Below are positions 37,084-49,695 of a DNA stretch of 64,000 bases, piece by piece (within the stretch, counting starts at the first letter, position 1; every line of letters starts with the position of its first letter). The notes under the pieces are model-generated. The model had not been told where the DNA came from. It made no database searches and saw only the letters and a program-made list of their open reading frames with translations. A program made the position numbers and the translations under genes. The stretch covers positions 10,390,923 through 10,454,922 of the forward strand of contig JAQFVV010012405.1 in the NCBI GenBank assembly GCA_028023455.1, given 5' to 3'. The stretch comes from Epiperipatus broadwayi (taxonomy: Eukaryota > Onychophora > Udeonychophora > Euonychophora > Peripatidae).

Positions 37084-37722
37084 AAATGTGTATAAAAAAT
37101 GTAAATTACTGTAAATTATGCATAAAAATATATTGTTTTGAATAAAATTAAATATTATAGTTAAAAAAAGTTTATCTTGTATCAATTTTTTTCAAATTTG
37201 AAATTTTTTATTAGTCATATTTTATTTCCTTATTTTTTTGCGCGAATTTTAAAGTAATTTTACGTTGGTGCTTTGCTTTTATGCGATTTTTGAAAAATCA
37301 CAGTCCGTATCCCCCCTTTTTCATGGTAAGTTACATCTATTTTTGCGCGATTTTATTTGCACATGTTTTCTAAGGAACCTATCTATCGTGTAAAATGAGA
37401 CACAGGTGTATTGTGTTCATCTGTATAACAAAGAAGAGAAAATGAATATTATATATATATATAAATCACTTTATAATAGCCAAAGCTTAAATAAACCAAT
37501 TTTATATAAGCTTTCTGTTATCAAGTCAATTTTAATAAATAATAGATGGATGTTTCTCCTATTATTCTGGTCTAAGATGTTTAAGTAACAAAGACTGGAA
37601 GCGTTTAACTGAAACAGATTGAGATTAATTCTATGTCATTTGATAAACATAAATTGTTTGAAGATAGATTAATAAATACTCATTTGTATAAACATTCAAT
37701 CATATGATATTTATTTAGATAT

Positions 37723-37725
<3 letters not shown>

Positions 37726-37763
<38 letters not shown>
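37726..37763. repeat. Dinucleotide (TA)n microsatellite
   Basis: An uninterrupted TA tract of about 19 units directly beside an inverting-family copy. Confidence 0.9.
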
Positions 37764-37764
<1 letters not shown>

Positions 37765-37767
<3 letters not shown>

Positions 37768-38050
37768 AAAGATGTTTATTGCCTATACTAAATCGAATGT
37801 AACTAGAAGGATCTTGAACTCAGATTTTCAATCTTTCCATAGCCATAGATACCATCTTGATTGTCTATATGTGTAGGGAATAGTGACCTGGACCAACTGA
37901 TAAATGATGGTTCAGCTTGAACTATGTATATTGGAAGTCATTTATCTTTTTCACATGTATGTGGCCACATGTATCAGTTGTATAAGATGAAGTGGATGGT
38001 TATAAAAAGCTTGAAAGTCTGAGTTCATGTCTTTTTTAATATGTATATAT
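37765..38050. repeat. Inverting repeat family, internally deleted palindrome
   Basis: A short reverse arm (CTATACTAAATCGAATGTAA, CTTGAACTCAGATTTTCAAT) is followed by a forward arm (GGACCAACTGATAAATGATG, GTATCAGTTGTATAAGATGA, GCTTGAAAGTCTGAGTTCA). The middle of the unit is missing. Confidence 0.75.
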
Positions 38051-38324
38051 TTTGGCAAATCAAATGCTTATCTCAGTAAATCATTCATCTTAGCTCAATC
38101 CTTTCACAATCATTCATCAGCCCAGAAGTCAAACCAATCTTCCACATGTGATGTGGAAGATACATTATAAACATATACTTTTTCAAGTAATCCATATAGC
38201 ACAAGTTGTAATTTTTAACTTTATTATACACATTTTTTAAAATAGATACTTAACCATAACTTCATATATGTATGTATTAAAATATTTTCAACTTCTATTC
38301 CACCACACATTACTGAAACATATA

Positions 38325-38535
38325 ATCAAAGATGTAAAAAAGATAAACTGATTCTCAAGATACGCATTTTGTGCTGAACCCTAACTCACCAGTTGGCCGA
38401 AATCACAACCTTTTATACATATCTTCACTATTTGTTCAGTTTATATATACATATAACAAATTACTATACTTTAATTGACAGGTTTCAAATTTTCTGCACT
38501 CACAACTTTGTTTAAAACCATCTTATGGAATTATT
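38325..38535 (-). repeat. Inverting repeat family, fragment
   Basis: A reverse-orientation fragment with TACGCATTTTGTGCTGAACC, ACTCACCAGTTGGCC and TTAATTGACAGGTTTCAAAT. Confidence 0.65.
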
Positions 38536-38610
38536 ACTTTTACTAGTCATTTATTAAACTAGATATTATCCCTAGCCTGCATAATTTTAGTGAATAATAT
38601 TTCTACAATG

Positions 38611-38655
<45 letters not shown>

Positions 38656-38924
38656 AACCACTTTTAAAATCTTGTAATCTACTATTTTGTTAATGTACAT
38701 TGTATTTACTTACTCATATCTATGCTCATCCAAATTCTTTTGAAACTTACTTTTATTATTAAATAGTCTTTATTTGTTTTTATTTAAAAATTTTGAATTA
38801 ATGTTATTGTCTAAATTTTCTTTCTTGTATATATATATATATATATGTTAAATCCATACTCATGTACTATCCAATATTTTCAACAATGGCTGTACTCCAG
38901 ATAATATTTAATACATTTTATCAT

Positions 38925-39120
38925 TGAAAAAATTAAGAAACTAAAATGGATCAAGGATGGACACATTGATAAACAAGTGAAATTTAAAACTGAATTCCAA
39001 AAGATTGTAATAGACCTACAATAAGGGTACATGAGAGATGGATGAATGAAATAAGGAAGTTTTTGGGTGTAATGTAGAGGAGCAAAGTTATTGATTAGAG
39101 AAATTGATAATCAGTGGAAG
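38925..39120 (+). mobile_element. RTE LINE, old diverged fragment (copy 5)
   Basis: Matches the C-terminal part of the LINE with many changes: landmarks are GGACACATTGATA, AAACTGAATTCCAAAAGATT and GAGATGGATGAATGAAATAA. The tail and target duplication are not recognisable. It appears older than the other copies. Confidence 0.55.
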
Positions 39121-39574
39121 GATGCTATCATATAAGGACAGAATTTTCATTATTCAAGACTGTATTCAGGCTGTTATTTTCTCAACAATAAGACTCTCTA
39201 TCATGCTGATCTATTCACTGTGGATCCTTAGTGCAAGGTCATCTTAGGTAGAAATTCAGGGAATCTACTTATTGAACGCAAGGGACTGCAAAGTTTCCTA
39301 CATTAAACTTCATGAGGACACATGAGAGACACTAAGTATTCCTGTTTCTCAACTATTTACAGCAAATTTGTAAAACCTTTTTTTTTCATAATAATTACAT
39401 GTTTCTTACAAAATTTTTTTCAGATGTCTCTAATACCAATTCTATTGATTTTATCTTGTCACCTAAGTTGCAAGTTATAATGTATATATCAATTCAACAA
39501 TTTAAAATTTTTTGGTAACTAGTGGGTAATTTTTATTTAATTATGAACCCACTTTTAAATAAATACCGTACTCT

Positions 39575-39655
39575 TGGTAGTGGTGTGAATCAATTGTATA
39601 AAATGGATTGGATGGCTGTAGGGAGTTTGAAAGTCTGTGTTCAAATCCCATATAA
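39575..39655 (+). repeat. Inverting repeat family, short fragment
   Basis: Carries GTGAATCAATTGTATAAAAT, GGATGGCTGTAGGGAGTTTG and AAAGTCTGTGTTCAAATCCC, the part of the unit with A-box-like and B-box-like sequences. Confidence 0.65.
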
Positions 39656-40684
39656 TAAATATATATATAATGTGTGTATGAGTTTGTGTGTGTAAGTTGT
39701 AAGTTTCATTATTTATTTATTTATTTGTTTTATGTAGAATCAGAGTTCCTCCAATAAAATGATTTTTTCTACTTTCTGTATTCAATTCTTTGTAATAATT
39801 AAGTATCAGGTTTGATAGAACAATTGATATTTTTTCTGGTCAAAAATCTTTCATTACTTTAAATATAAGCATCACATTTTGATATTTCCACCTCAATTAT
39901 TTTTCGTTTAATATTTTTCTTCTTTTGATATTAATTATTTAAGGATATATTATCTTCAGTAGCCATGTGCCACGAATTTTATAAACATTTTTTGTGCTTT
40001 TCATTTTTAAGTGATATATTTTTATTTTTCATTAAAAATTTATACTTTTCATAGTATTCAATAAATGTATAATTTCAAAAACAAGAATCAGATTTTAAAT
40101 AAAATACCAATTTTGCAGATAAATAGAAAAAGTAATCCAGTGAAATAAACAATAAGAATAAAACATTTAATTCAACCTTTAAAAATGTTTGTCAATAAAT
40201 AATAATTTTATGCCAAATTTTAATTACTAATGCATATCAGAAAGGAACATATTTAAGTAATAAATATAATCTTTAAAATTTCAAAATTCATTTTTTCTTT
40301 TTTGAATCTAGTCACATTTATTTAATGATTTTTTTTTTTCTCAACTTATTTTCTCATAAACACCAAATTTCTTCAAATAAAATTTGAATGTGATCTTCAT
40401 ATTCTTATCAAAAATAAATGGTTTATTAAATTTTATAAAAATAAATAAGAAGGGAATATATATATATAACCTTATAATTTTTATTTCAAGATTTTAAAAA
40501 AATCCCAATTCACATATGCACAGTGTTTAATTCTGAATGTAATGTTAAATCTCTCCAATGACTTGATAAATCATTCTTTTGATTTTGTTCTATTATTTCT
40601 GAATGATTCTGTCATCTAATTATGTTAATTGGTAGTAATATCAATCAATTTACATTTTAGTTTATAATATCTGATATACAAGCT
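39656..40684. other. No recognised gene
   Basis: AT-rich DNA with no motif I can support. Confidence 0.5.
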
Positions 40685-41020
40685 TATTATATATCTGTAT
40701 CAATATATGTAATATATAGGGTATATGAGCACAGACTTTCACACAACCCACCACTCTCCACTCTATATCATACACTGATCCACTTGAACACATATATGTT
40801 GAAAAGATAAATAATCACCAATATTCATATTTCATGCTAAACCAGCAATCATCAGTTGGTCCAGATTTCTACACATATATGCAATAAGTGCTCAGATATA
40901 TATTAAGATAGCAAATCTTCATACTTTAATAGACAGGCTTCAATCCACTCCACACTTCAACTCTGCAACCATCCATCCAATCAAAAATTGGATGATGTAA
41001 TGCTCAAAGGCCACCCTGAG
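40685..41020 (-). repeat. Inverting repeat family, fragment
   Basis: A reverse-orientation copy with AAATAATCACCAATATTCAT, GCTAAACCAGCAATCATCAG, GATAGCAAATCTTCATACTT and TAATAGACAGGCTTCAATCC. Confidence 0.75.
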
Positions 41021-42219
41021 GCCAAGATTTCAGTTTATATTTTTGTTTTCAGATAAACGTAGCACCTTAAAACAATTGTTAAAAAGTAGCTGCTAGTATG
41101 TCTTTTTAGGTCAATTGCAGCAGGACTGCAGCAAAAAATACCAATCAAACAAGTTATCAGTCCATAAACAGAAAGTTAATTTCATCTAACATAAATTGCA
41201 ATAACTCATCTAGGTTATAAAAAGTTTATGTTTATTCTGTATTTTAGTAAAAAATGTAAAATTGCTTAAAATTGGACTCAAGTGTAAAAAAGTATAAATA
41301 GTTCATTAAATGATCCACCAAAATAGTCTGTTTACTTTGAATGATTTTGCATGAAATTTGAAAATGGTAGTTTTTCAATGTCAGTTATTAATTTATCTTT
41401 TTGTTTATTTCTAAATCTTTAACCTAATTACAGATAAATGTATGGAAAATAAATGACTTTTGTTTCTGTGGACCATTTAAATATTATCACATCAATTCTT
41501 AAATGCATTATTCCAAGTAATTTATATGAAAAATCTTATAAACAGAGATGGATATCAAAATATGATACATTTGTCATTTTGTTTAAATTTTCTTTGACAA
41601 GTGTAGCTATTAAATTATTATTTAAAGAGCTTGAATTTTCTTTGAGATGCTAACAGTAATATTTTATAATCTAATTTTTTTAAAATTTTCTTTTTAAAAA
41701 TATTTGTCTTCCATATTGTTTTTATGATCAGAACTCTTAATTGACAATTTAAAATAACCAATCATATTCAGAGATAAACATTTTGCACTACTATTTTTGA
41801 ATTACATTCGTATACAAGCTAATTTATATAAATAGATACCTAACTGAGGGCCGATGATGATCATGTACTGTGGCAATCATTATAGATGGCTGCCCAATGT
41901 ATGGCTGATGATGATCACATACTGGTGATCATCACTTCAAAATTATTAACTTGATCTCAAACCATGACTGAGAAAGAAAAAAATATGCATTTTATGCAAA
42001 ATTAATTTTACAAATTACTGTATTGATGATGATTATAAAATAGTAATTATCATGTATGTTTGGAGAGGTTCATGTTTAGAGTTAAATAGAAAATCAATGA
42101 TTTTGGAGACTGGATTTGGTATTTGATTGTTGAAGTTTGTTTAGCTGTATTTTCAGTTTTGATGATGGATGGAAATTTTTGTCATTGGCTTGAGGATTCA
42201 ATGTTTTCATGCAACTCTG
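41021..42219. other. No recognised gene
   Basis: Contains a short imperfect direct repeat at about 41850-41935 (GATGATGATCATGTACTG and GATGATGATCACATACTG) but no coding or RNA gene signal. Confidence 0.5.
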
Positions 42220-42490
42220 ATGGTGTTGTATCTCCACTATTTGCTCCAACCTATTTTTTATATTTCATATTGTTTGTGATAAGGCTGTTAACATAGTCCT
42301 GCCGTGATTACAGCCTCTAATTCTCCAAAGAAAAGGAGCAAGGCATAGCCAGTCCCTCCATATGGTGTTGTATCTCCACTATTTGCTCCAACCTATTTTT
42401 TATATTTCATATTGTTTGTGATAAGGCTGTTAACATAGTCCTGCCGTGATTACAGCCTCTAAGTCTCCAAAGAAAAGGAGCAAGGCATAG
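42220..42490. repeat. Recent tandem duplication, period 142 bp
   Basis: ATGGTGTTGTATCTCCACTA begins at 42220 and again at 42362, and the two copies are almost identical through AGGAGCAAGGCATAG, with one visible difference (CTAATTCTCC versus CTAAGTCTCC). The first copy is joined to CCAGTCCCTCCAT, a sequence found again at about 42546 after the second copy, so the duplication probably came from misaligned short repeats. Confidence 0.92.
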
Positions 42491-45400
42491 CTTGAATTTC
42501 CCAGCCCATAAGACTTAAAAGAAGCAAGGCATAGTTTTGTATTTTCCAGTCCCTCCATAGAAGAGGGCTTTGCAATAATTTTGCATTATCTTTATCATGG
42601 GTTGTAGTAGCTTATAGTGTCTCATTTAAGGTAGCACCCTTGGGGTACATGGTGCATTGTGTACTTACAGTCCGGTGATTCAATTCTTTGTCTGTCTCAA
42701 AGTTGCGGTTCATTATAATTCATTCTATTAACTGTCAGATGTCTGTCAGATCTCTAAAAAAATTGACAAGTACATAGTTTTGGATATGAACTTTGTTTTC
42801 ATTATATATGTAAATTATGTAAAATATTGTTAGATAGGTGTTTCATTTCTATTTTCCTTTTCCCTCATACCGGGGCAATGTAACCAGTCGGCTTACATAG
42901 CATGCGCTAATATAATGTGTGTGTACATAAATATATACATAAAATAAAGGAAAAGTAGAAATAAACATAGAATAAATTTTTGTAGATATTTTTTTATATT
43001 TCCTAAAATAAAATAGTAATAAGTACAGGGTTAAATAACTCTGGGTTTAAAGCAAAATTTCATTATGAAATTAATATTTTAAAAAGATCTGAATAAATAT
43101 AAATATTGCATTATTATTAATTATTACTCTGATTTTGAAATTTAAAAACACCCTATTGTATTTTTGAAATTTTAATTAATTAAACAAAATTTTTATCTAT
43201 TAGAAATCCCCTAAGTAAAAACATGTATATGTTTTCAAAGGGATCAGTGAGATAAAAATAGAAACTCTGTTTTTAATCAAGCTGCTGTTATCACCTTAGA
43301 TGATTCTATAAAAGGGCTGATAACAAATTAGCTCCAGTCTGGATAGTGATTTTTGAATAGAACAGTTTGGATTGTAATTTTGTAACAGTTGAACAGAAGA
43401 GCTTGGGCTACTAAAATTTTTTTAAGTGGCAGCAATTAGCTGACCAAAATGGATAGCTGCAGTTTATTGTTGGCTGTAGCAGAGAGTTGGCAGTCCAATT
43501 ACCATAAACTGATATAGCTGAAGGCAAGATAGTAGACTGTTTTCCTTAGCAGGAGCTTGAATTTACATGGAAAAAATGACCCACTTTTTATGCTGAAATT
43601 CATAGCCTGAAATCTATCAAACCAAGACAGCTTCTTGCCTGGAATAACCCTAGATAGAAAGAGACCAACTACAGATCAAGATTTTACATGGATTGCATAC
43701 CTTTACCTGATGATGACAACAAACATGGATTATATTTTTCTAATGGACCAAAAAAACCAGCTTGCTAAATAAATAATTATATATATGCTGACTATCTAAA
43801 GGCAGAGAAGCCCAGATAAACATATATACAGCTGTGGTGAGTAGAGTTATATATAATAATGAATTTTTAAATAATTTCTTTAGTAAAATGACATTTTGAA
43901 AGTGATGCATTTATTTGCACTTTTTTATGTTTATGGTGGGTGTATAGTTGAGCTGGGCTTTGTGGATGCGGTGTGTTCATAATGCTTGGACGTATAGGCT
44001 CAGCACTGTCTAGACCTAGAGCTCCCAGAGTAGTCCAGTGGTAAATATATACAGGCCTCATGAATAGGACTTGGTCTCATGAATAGACCTCATTCATACC
44101 CCTAAGTCTCACAGAGATGAGCAGGGTTGGCACAGTGCCTTTTAATTTTTTTTTTCTGGATACTACTCTTTGAGAATGATCTGTCTGGGTACATAGAAGG
44201 GGCAGTGCTTAAAAATAAAGTATTTTCTCATGACATCATGGAGCATTGTGTGTTTGATAGTCCATGCTTGGCTATCTACTTATCAAGGCATGGGGAGCTG
44301 CTGTTCATGTTTTCACTTTTCCTACCTCACCCTGCCTACTTCATCAGCATTAACTAATCAAGCAGAAAGACATTTTTAAAAAAAAATATATTTTTTTTGA
44401 TTCTATAAAACAATATTATCTTTCGTTTATTAAAAAAAAGAGAGATAACTTTTAAATTGAAACTAATTTTAAATTATATCCATATTTTGTTTATATACAC
44501 ATATGTGTGAAATTTATATGTTTTCCAAATGGATCATGAAAAAAAAATTATTATTGTAACAAGTTTAAATAAATAAAACCCAGTGTGCGTATATACATGC
44601 ACACTCATATATGTAAAATTATAATCATTTTTTTGTTATTATGGAATATTAATTGTATATTATAAATCACGCATCTGTGCGCATATATATGTAAACCATA
44701 GTAATAACATGAATTATAATTTTGTAAATCAATGTAACAATTTAAATTTTGAATAGAAATTATGTAAGTTAGTGTAATAACTTGAATTTTTTGTAGTAAT
44801 CTTGTAAATTACAGAGGGATGACTTTATTATTGTGAATACTTTTCAAAATCAGAACCCTTATAAGACGATAATCATTTATTTATTTTTTGTTATTAATAA
44901 ACTTGTATTTGATTGTTAAAAATTGTTTTCATCATCCCTTGGTCACATACAGTAATAGATCTTATGTTCTCTGAGCTAGATTCATGCACGGATAAATGGG
45001 GATGTGTACTTAGTGCTTTGGTGCATCCAGAGATGATCAATAATCATCCTATTTGGACAAAAGAGGATACTCTTTAAATCCCATGCACTATCTTTTATTT
45101 TACTTTAGTCTTATTAAAAATTTACATTTATAGTTGGCCAATACAAGTGGCCTGAGCATTGATGATGATCAGCATGTTTTAATGTCCCAGCATTATTCTT
45201 TTGATTTCTGATTATTATGTATTTTAATGGATGGGCACTTAAATGGTGCAGCCAAGTTATGTTTGAATAATTGCCCAAGCTGGAAAAGGCTCAATAGTTA
45301 GCCTGGTCTAAAGAAGACCCATTTTCAATCCAGCCACAAGATGGTCTGTTGATTTTATTCTGATTTATTGTACTAATTTGTTTATTCCCATCAATGATGA

Positions 45401-45680
45401 TGATGGATGGTTATTTTTCTCAAGTAATTACTTGTACTTATTTTTTTAAATGATAATGCTGGTGGTTAATTATGCTTGTAGTTGCTCTTCTGAGTTATCA
45501 GGTTGATCTCTCAATGTTCTCAGAGATTCTCTAATCTGATTTTATTCTTAAATATTTTTACTTGTAGATACTTTATAAATTTGATTTTGTATTTAATTGA
45601 ATTGGGGTTGATGATGACTTTTGCCATCACCCAGTTTAAACTTATTTTCCATTTATTTTGATACCCCCATCCCGTTACAA
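42491..45680. other. No recognised gene; possible TATA element
   Basis: A good TATA-like sequence, TTCTATAAAAGGGCTG, lies at 43304-43319, followed by a less AT-rich stretch (43320-43720). The compositional rise at 43930-44350 has open frames on both strands but no recognisable protein. Any promoter or LTR identity is speculative. Confidence 0.4.
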
Positions 45681-45800
45681 TATTAATAAGAAAATTAAGT
45701 CGTACATTATGTCATTTAACTTATTAAGATTGTGCTACAAATGTAATATAATGAATGTTCTAATAGCTCTAAACAAGTTTTTCTGATAAATACAAAATAA
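45681..45800 (-). repeat. Inverted copy of the 416-bp tandem repeat
   Basis: The reverse complement matches the junction of the tandem units to the right of the LINE, including CTTAATAAGTTAA, ACGACTTAATTTTCTTA and AGAGCTATTAG. Because the tandem array resumes at 48798, the LINE lies between oppositely oriented copies of the same repeat. Confidence 0.75.
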
Positions 45801-45859
45801 TATGATCTTCATTTATTTTAAGAGAGACATGCTGCTAATTCACTCATTGATCCAACAAA

Positions 45860-46312
45860 TTAACTTGATACTTAGCTCTAACCCTTACCCTATAATAATG
45901 TTGGGGGATTTTAACACTTCATATAAGCACTTCATCTTATAAATACCTGCCTTATGTGTGCAGAAAGCTTCTTTACTATGGATGCCTTCTCCTTTTATAC
46001 TAAACAATATTCTTCCTCATTGACTGGTTTACTATTCCCCTGACCTTCATTTTATTATTGATCCCTGCCTTCAACCCATTCCATTCTCTGAATACCTCAT
46101 GCTTTTAATTAATTTATCAGTTGATCTGGTTCTGTGAAGACTTGAAGTCCACCACTCAAATTTTTCTTAAAGCCTTGGCTCCAGAGGCAATCCTTTCAGA
46201 GACCTACATCTATTTTAGGAAAATTGACATCCTAGATCTATGTCTGACAGAAGCATGGTTTACCGTCATCAATATACTAAACTCCATCATTTCATTTCAT
46301 ACATCCCAGTAA
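45860..46312 (+). pseudogene. LINE endonuclease remnant
   Basis: The frame around 45870-45940 reads SSNPYPIIMLGDFNTSYK, containing the APE endonuclease GDFN signature (45904-45915). The following MDAFSFYTKQYSSSLTGLL matches the usual stretch leading to the C-terminal half of such domains. The rest is scrambled by frameshifts. Confidence 0.6.
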
Positions 46313-46439
46313 TAAGGGTCAACTTCACTTCTGTAAAAGTTGGAGTCCATCAATAACACCCTGAAACATATGCCTCAGGTCCTGACTTCAATAGATTTGA
46401 TTCAATCTCAAACAACAATATAAGGACAATCAACAAATC

Positions 46440-47600
46440 ATTACAGATTATCTATCCATCAAGAAGTTGAGGATTGTCCTCAGACAGCCTTACAATTGGT
46501 CTAAGGGCTATATTAGATGGGCCCTGGGCCACAGAGACAAATCAAATACTCCTTCTATCAAAGTTGAAAATAAACTCTACTCAGGGAACAATATGATTAA
46601 TGAAATCTTCCACTTCTTCAAGGACAAGTTGATAAATTGCCCTCATGAGTCAAATCAACCCGTGTTTAAGGAATCCATAATATTAAACCATGACATCTCA
46701 TAAAAAGACATTAGAACCAAATTGGTTTTAATGCTTGAGAAAATACATCCAGGTCTCCATGCTATTCCTCAATTCATCCTGGTAAACCTTGAAAAATTAA
46801 CAGTTTTAATCATTCATGGGATGGTTAACCTCACTTCATCTAAATCTCTTGACATTGATGACCTGTACCTTATAGGAATGTTGCCTTTTCCCAAAAAGAA
46901 CATGTTACCATCACTTATTGAGAACGACAGGATCATCTTCATGACACCATTGATGATCAAGATTATTGAATCAGTTGTAACAGATAATGTTCAGGATAAG
47001 GTTCTCCCATTTATTTTTCAGTATCAACTTGCCAAAAGGATTCATCCATGGCTGAAGCAAACAGTATGTTTAAAATGATCGTAGACTACAATAGAACCTT
47101 TAGAAAATCTAAACCAGTGGTCATCCAGCTGGACATTGCTGGAGCCTTTAATTTGGTTCAGACCCATTGTTTCCTCAACCTACTTGGCAAGTTTGACATC
47201 CCATTTGGCATTATCAATATAATAGGTAATCTCCTCAATAATAGAGACATTTCCCATCTTCCTAAATGGAAGGATTTCTTCCTCTTTATCTCCCACAAAT
47301 TCCATTCTGCAGCGCTTTCATCTGAGCACCCTGTTTTTTATAATTTATATTAATCCATTATTAATAAAATTTGATCAGAATCTTCCCAGTATATACATCA
47401 CAGGACTCAAGAAATCAATCCCCATATCCTTTTCATGGATGACTGGTGTTTTTTCTCCCTTCCCAAAAGCTAATACCCAAACTTGTGGAAATTCTGTGGA
47501 TTTTTTTCTCTGAGTCTGGGTTGACTTTCAATATTGCCAAATCCTTGGCATGGAGGTTATTTTCCAGGAACCCTATTTTCTGCCAAACCCCCAAAATTTT
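46440..47600 (+). pseudogene. LINE reverse transcriptase remnant
   Basis: RT blocks occur in order: a leader (WSKGYIRWALGHRDKSNT, from about 46494), EKIHPGLHAIPQFILVNLEK (about 46737, corresponding to the K.PG.DG.P block), LPFPKK and NDRIIFMTPLMIKIIESVVT (about 46884-46983), motif A VVIQLDIAGAFNLV (about 47117-47158), and motif C FMDDW (47432-47446). After motif A a frame change is needed to reach FINPLLIKFDQ and the FMDD box. D.AGAFN in place of the usual D...AFD suggests damage or a variant. Confidence 0.75.
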
Positions 47601-48269
47601 TGGGTTTTCCAATCTTTAACTCCCCTACAGCAATGAGGAAAACCATCCAAGAATTACTTTTTCTCTGTAATCACAACACCACATTTTTCATTATCAAAAG
47701 TCTATAGGTCTCTTTTTGCAAAGATCTTACTTCTGAACATCCTTGTGTTTCCAAGAATTACTTATTTCAGGTTGGTCATCAATTTCTCATAAGAATTTAT
47801 TAGGAAAATAAATGCTTTATGCTCAAAACTTTTCTGGAAGGGCAGGACTGTAGCAATTAGCCTCAGAAACCTTCAGGCGCATACCAAACTCAATGGACTT
47901 TAGCTTCACTCCATTGCAACATCCAATTCCAATGTGCCTATAATACCATCCTAAAAAAATTTCCTCTGTTCCCTGATGCATTATGCTTCACCACTGTTTT
48001 CTCTATGGACCCCCTCCTTCTCCTGAGAAGAGCTGGTTGTCATCCCTATTAGAGTACATCATCAAAATTTACCATTATACCTATTAAACCAAATTCTCAA
48101 AAAAAATAATTTTTGGGAGGCATATCATCTTATTAATAGTGATACTCCTCCTTGTCCAACCCTTTATCCTTCTTTAATCATTAAATATTTAGGTTCCAGA
48201 TGCTATCATTTGAATTTTTTAATAATGGTATGCTCTTCCTACAAACCATTTTCTGGCCACCCGTAGGAG

Positions 48270-48661
48270 TTTCTTGTGTATAGACCAGTTCTGCCCATTA
48301 TGTCATAGGGAAAATGAGATCATGTTGCATGTTTTCTCTCATTGTACATTGCTACAATATTATAGAAACATTATAGCCTCCATCCATATAAGCCAGAGGC
48401 TCACTGTCACTAACCTGATTAGTAGTATTGTCAATGGGGTGTTTTCATCGATTAGGATTTCTACTTTTCCTACTCTTTGCATATTGGTTCATTAGGTGTA
48501 TGCTTATCTTTAATCCTACTATCCATCAATTATTCATATCAAAGCTTTGGACTATCCATGAGAGAGACAAAAAATTAGCTCCTTTATTTATTTTTAAGAC
48601 TACATGGAATCTTCTTTCCATTTTCAGATTTTCATTTATGATGCTAGGACTGTACATTTAG
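48270..48661 (+). pseudogene. LINE C-terminal CCHC knuckle region
   Basis: The open frame begins DQFCPLCHRENEIMLHVFSH and continues CTLLQYYRNI. It holds a C-X2-C-X8-H-X4-C zinc-knuckle pattern (48292-48345), typical of the C-terminus of L1/Tx1-type LINE polyproteins. The frame shifts at about 48430 into a hydrophobic tail. Confidence 0.7.
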
Positions 48662-48797
48662 TTGTTCCTGACTGCAAGACTAGTTGTGTGATCCTCATTC
48701 TGGCTTTGTCATTAACTGTATTGCTTTCACCATTGTACTAATGTAAACATATTATATATTTAATAAAGTTCTTATGAGGAAAAAAATAATAATATAA

Positions 48798-49695
48798 GTA
48801 CAAACTTAATAAGTTAAGTCATGTGATGTATGACTTGATTTTCTTACTATAGAGTTTTGCTTTTGAGGCTTTGCCGATGTTATCTTGCCAAAGCTATTAA
48901 TATATCGTGTATCTTAATTTAGTTCAATCTCATAAGGCTAATTAAATTAGATAGCTGGATTTAAAGACATATAAATGTCTGAAAAGTTCAGATTTTGTAC
49001 TTAATAGTTAAGTATTAGATAAATGCTGCACTTGAGTTTGTTTTTTAAATCTATTGTCTGAATATCCTAGTGCCTCACTGAGGATAGCCATTAGCTCGAA
49101 ACCAATTTACAGATAGGGATAATTCTAGATAGAGATTTTAAATGCTTTCTCTTTGGGAATTTATTGGAAAAGCATGTTTAGAGCTATTAGCACACTAATC
49201 GTATTACATTTGCAGTACAAGCTTAATAAGTTAAGTCACTTGATATATGACTTGATTTTTTTACTATTATAGTTTTGCTTTTAAGGCTTTGATGACTTGG
49301 ATTGTCTTAACATTATAGTTTGCTTTTGAGGCTTTGATGGCATTATATTGCTAATGCTATTAATATATGGTATATCTGAATTAGTTCAGTTCCATATGGC
49401 TGTTTAAGTTAGATAGCTGAATTTGAAGACAGAGAGATATCTGAAATTTTCAGATTTTTTACTTAATAGCTAAGTAGTAAATAAATGCTGTGCTTGAGTT
49501 GGTATTTTAGATCTACTATTAATATCCTAACACCTCACTGAGGAGAGGCATCAGTATGACTTGATTTCTTACTATTATAGTTTTGCTTTTGAGGCTTTGG
49601 TGATGTTATATTGTTATAGCTATTAATATATGATGTGTCTGAATTTAGCTCAGTCCCATATGGTTATTTATGTTAGATAGCTAAATTACTTGCTA
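48798..49695 (+). repeat. Tandem repeat, unit about 416 bp, 2.3 units
   Basis: Units start at 48798 (GTACAAACTTAATAAGTTAA) and 49214 (GTACAAGCTTAATAAGTTAA); a third partial unit starts in TATGACTTGATTTC at 49555 after an internal deletion. Other shared landmarks are GTTTTGCTTTTGAGGCTTTG, GATAGCTGGATTT/GATAGCTGAATTT and CCTCACTGAGGA. In unit 2 the GTTTTGCTTTTAAGGC part is itself duplicated. Confidence 0.88.

Larger units (their letters stand above)
36459..37408. mobile_element. Tigger/pogo-like DNA element, 950 bp
   Basis: The terminal inverted repeats read CACCTGGGTCTCTTTTTACG on the left and, from the right end inward, CACCTGTGTCTCATTTTACA. A TA dinucleotide flanks each end (36457-36458, 37409-37410), as for Tc1/mariner-superfamily insertions. 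Subterminal ACGCG/GCGCGATTTT blocks and GGTTCCTTAGAAAAC resemble Tigger/pogo ends. Only a short coding remnant is left, so it is non-autonomous. Superfamily assignment is from resemblance of ends plus the remnant tail. Confidence 0.6.
45801..48793 (+). mobile_element. L1/Tx1-like LINE, degraded
   Basis: A second class of non-LTR retrotransposon, unrelated to the RTE copies. An endonuclease block, an RT domain, a C-terminal CCHC knuckle and a 3' end with TTTAATAAAGTTCTTATGAGG followed by an A-rich tail (48780-48793) appear in the expected order. The 5' boundary is approximate. Many stops and frameshifts make it inactive. Confidence 0.75.

Noticed and set aside
41850-41935. CRISPR-like or regulatory direct repeats (GATGATGATCA)
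   Set aside because: Only two imperfect units in simple-sequence DNA.
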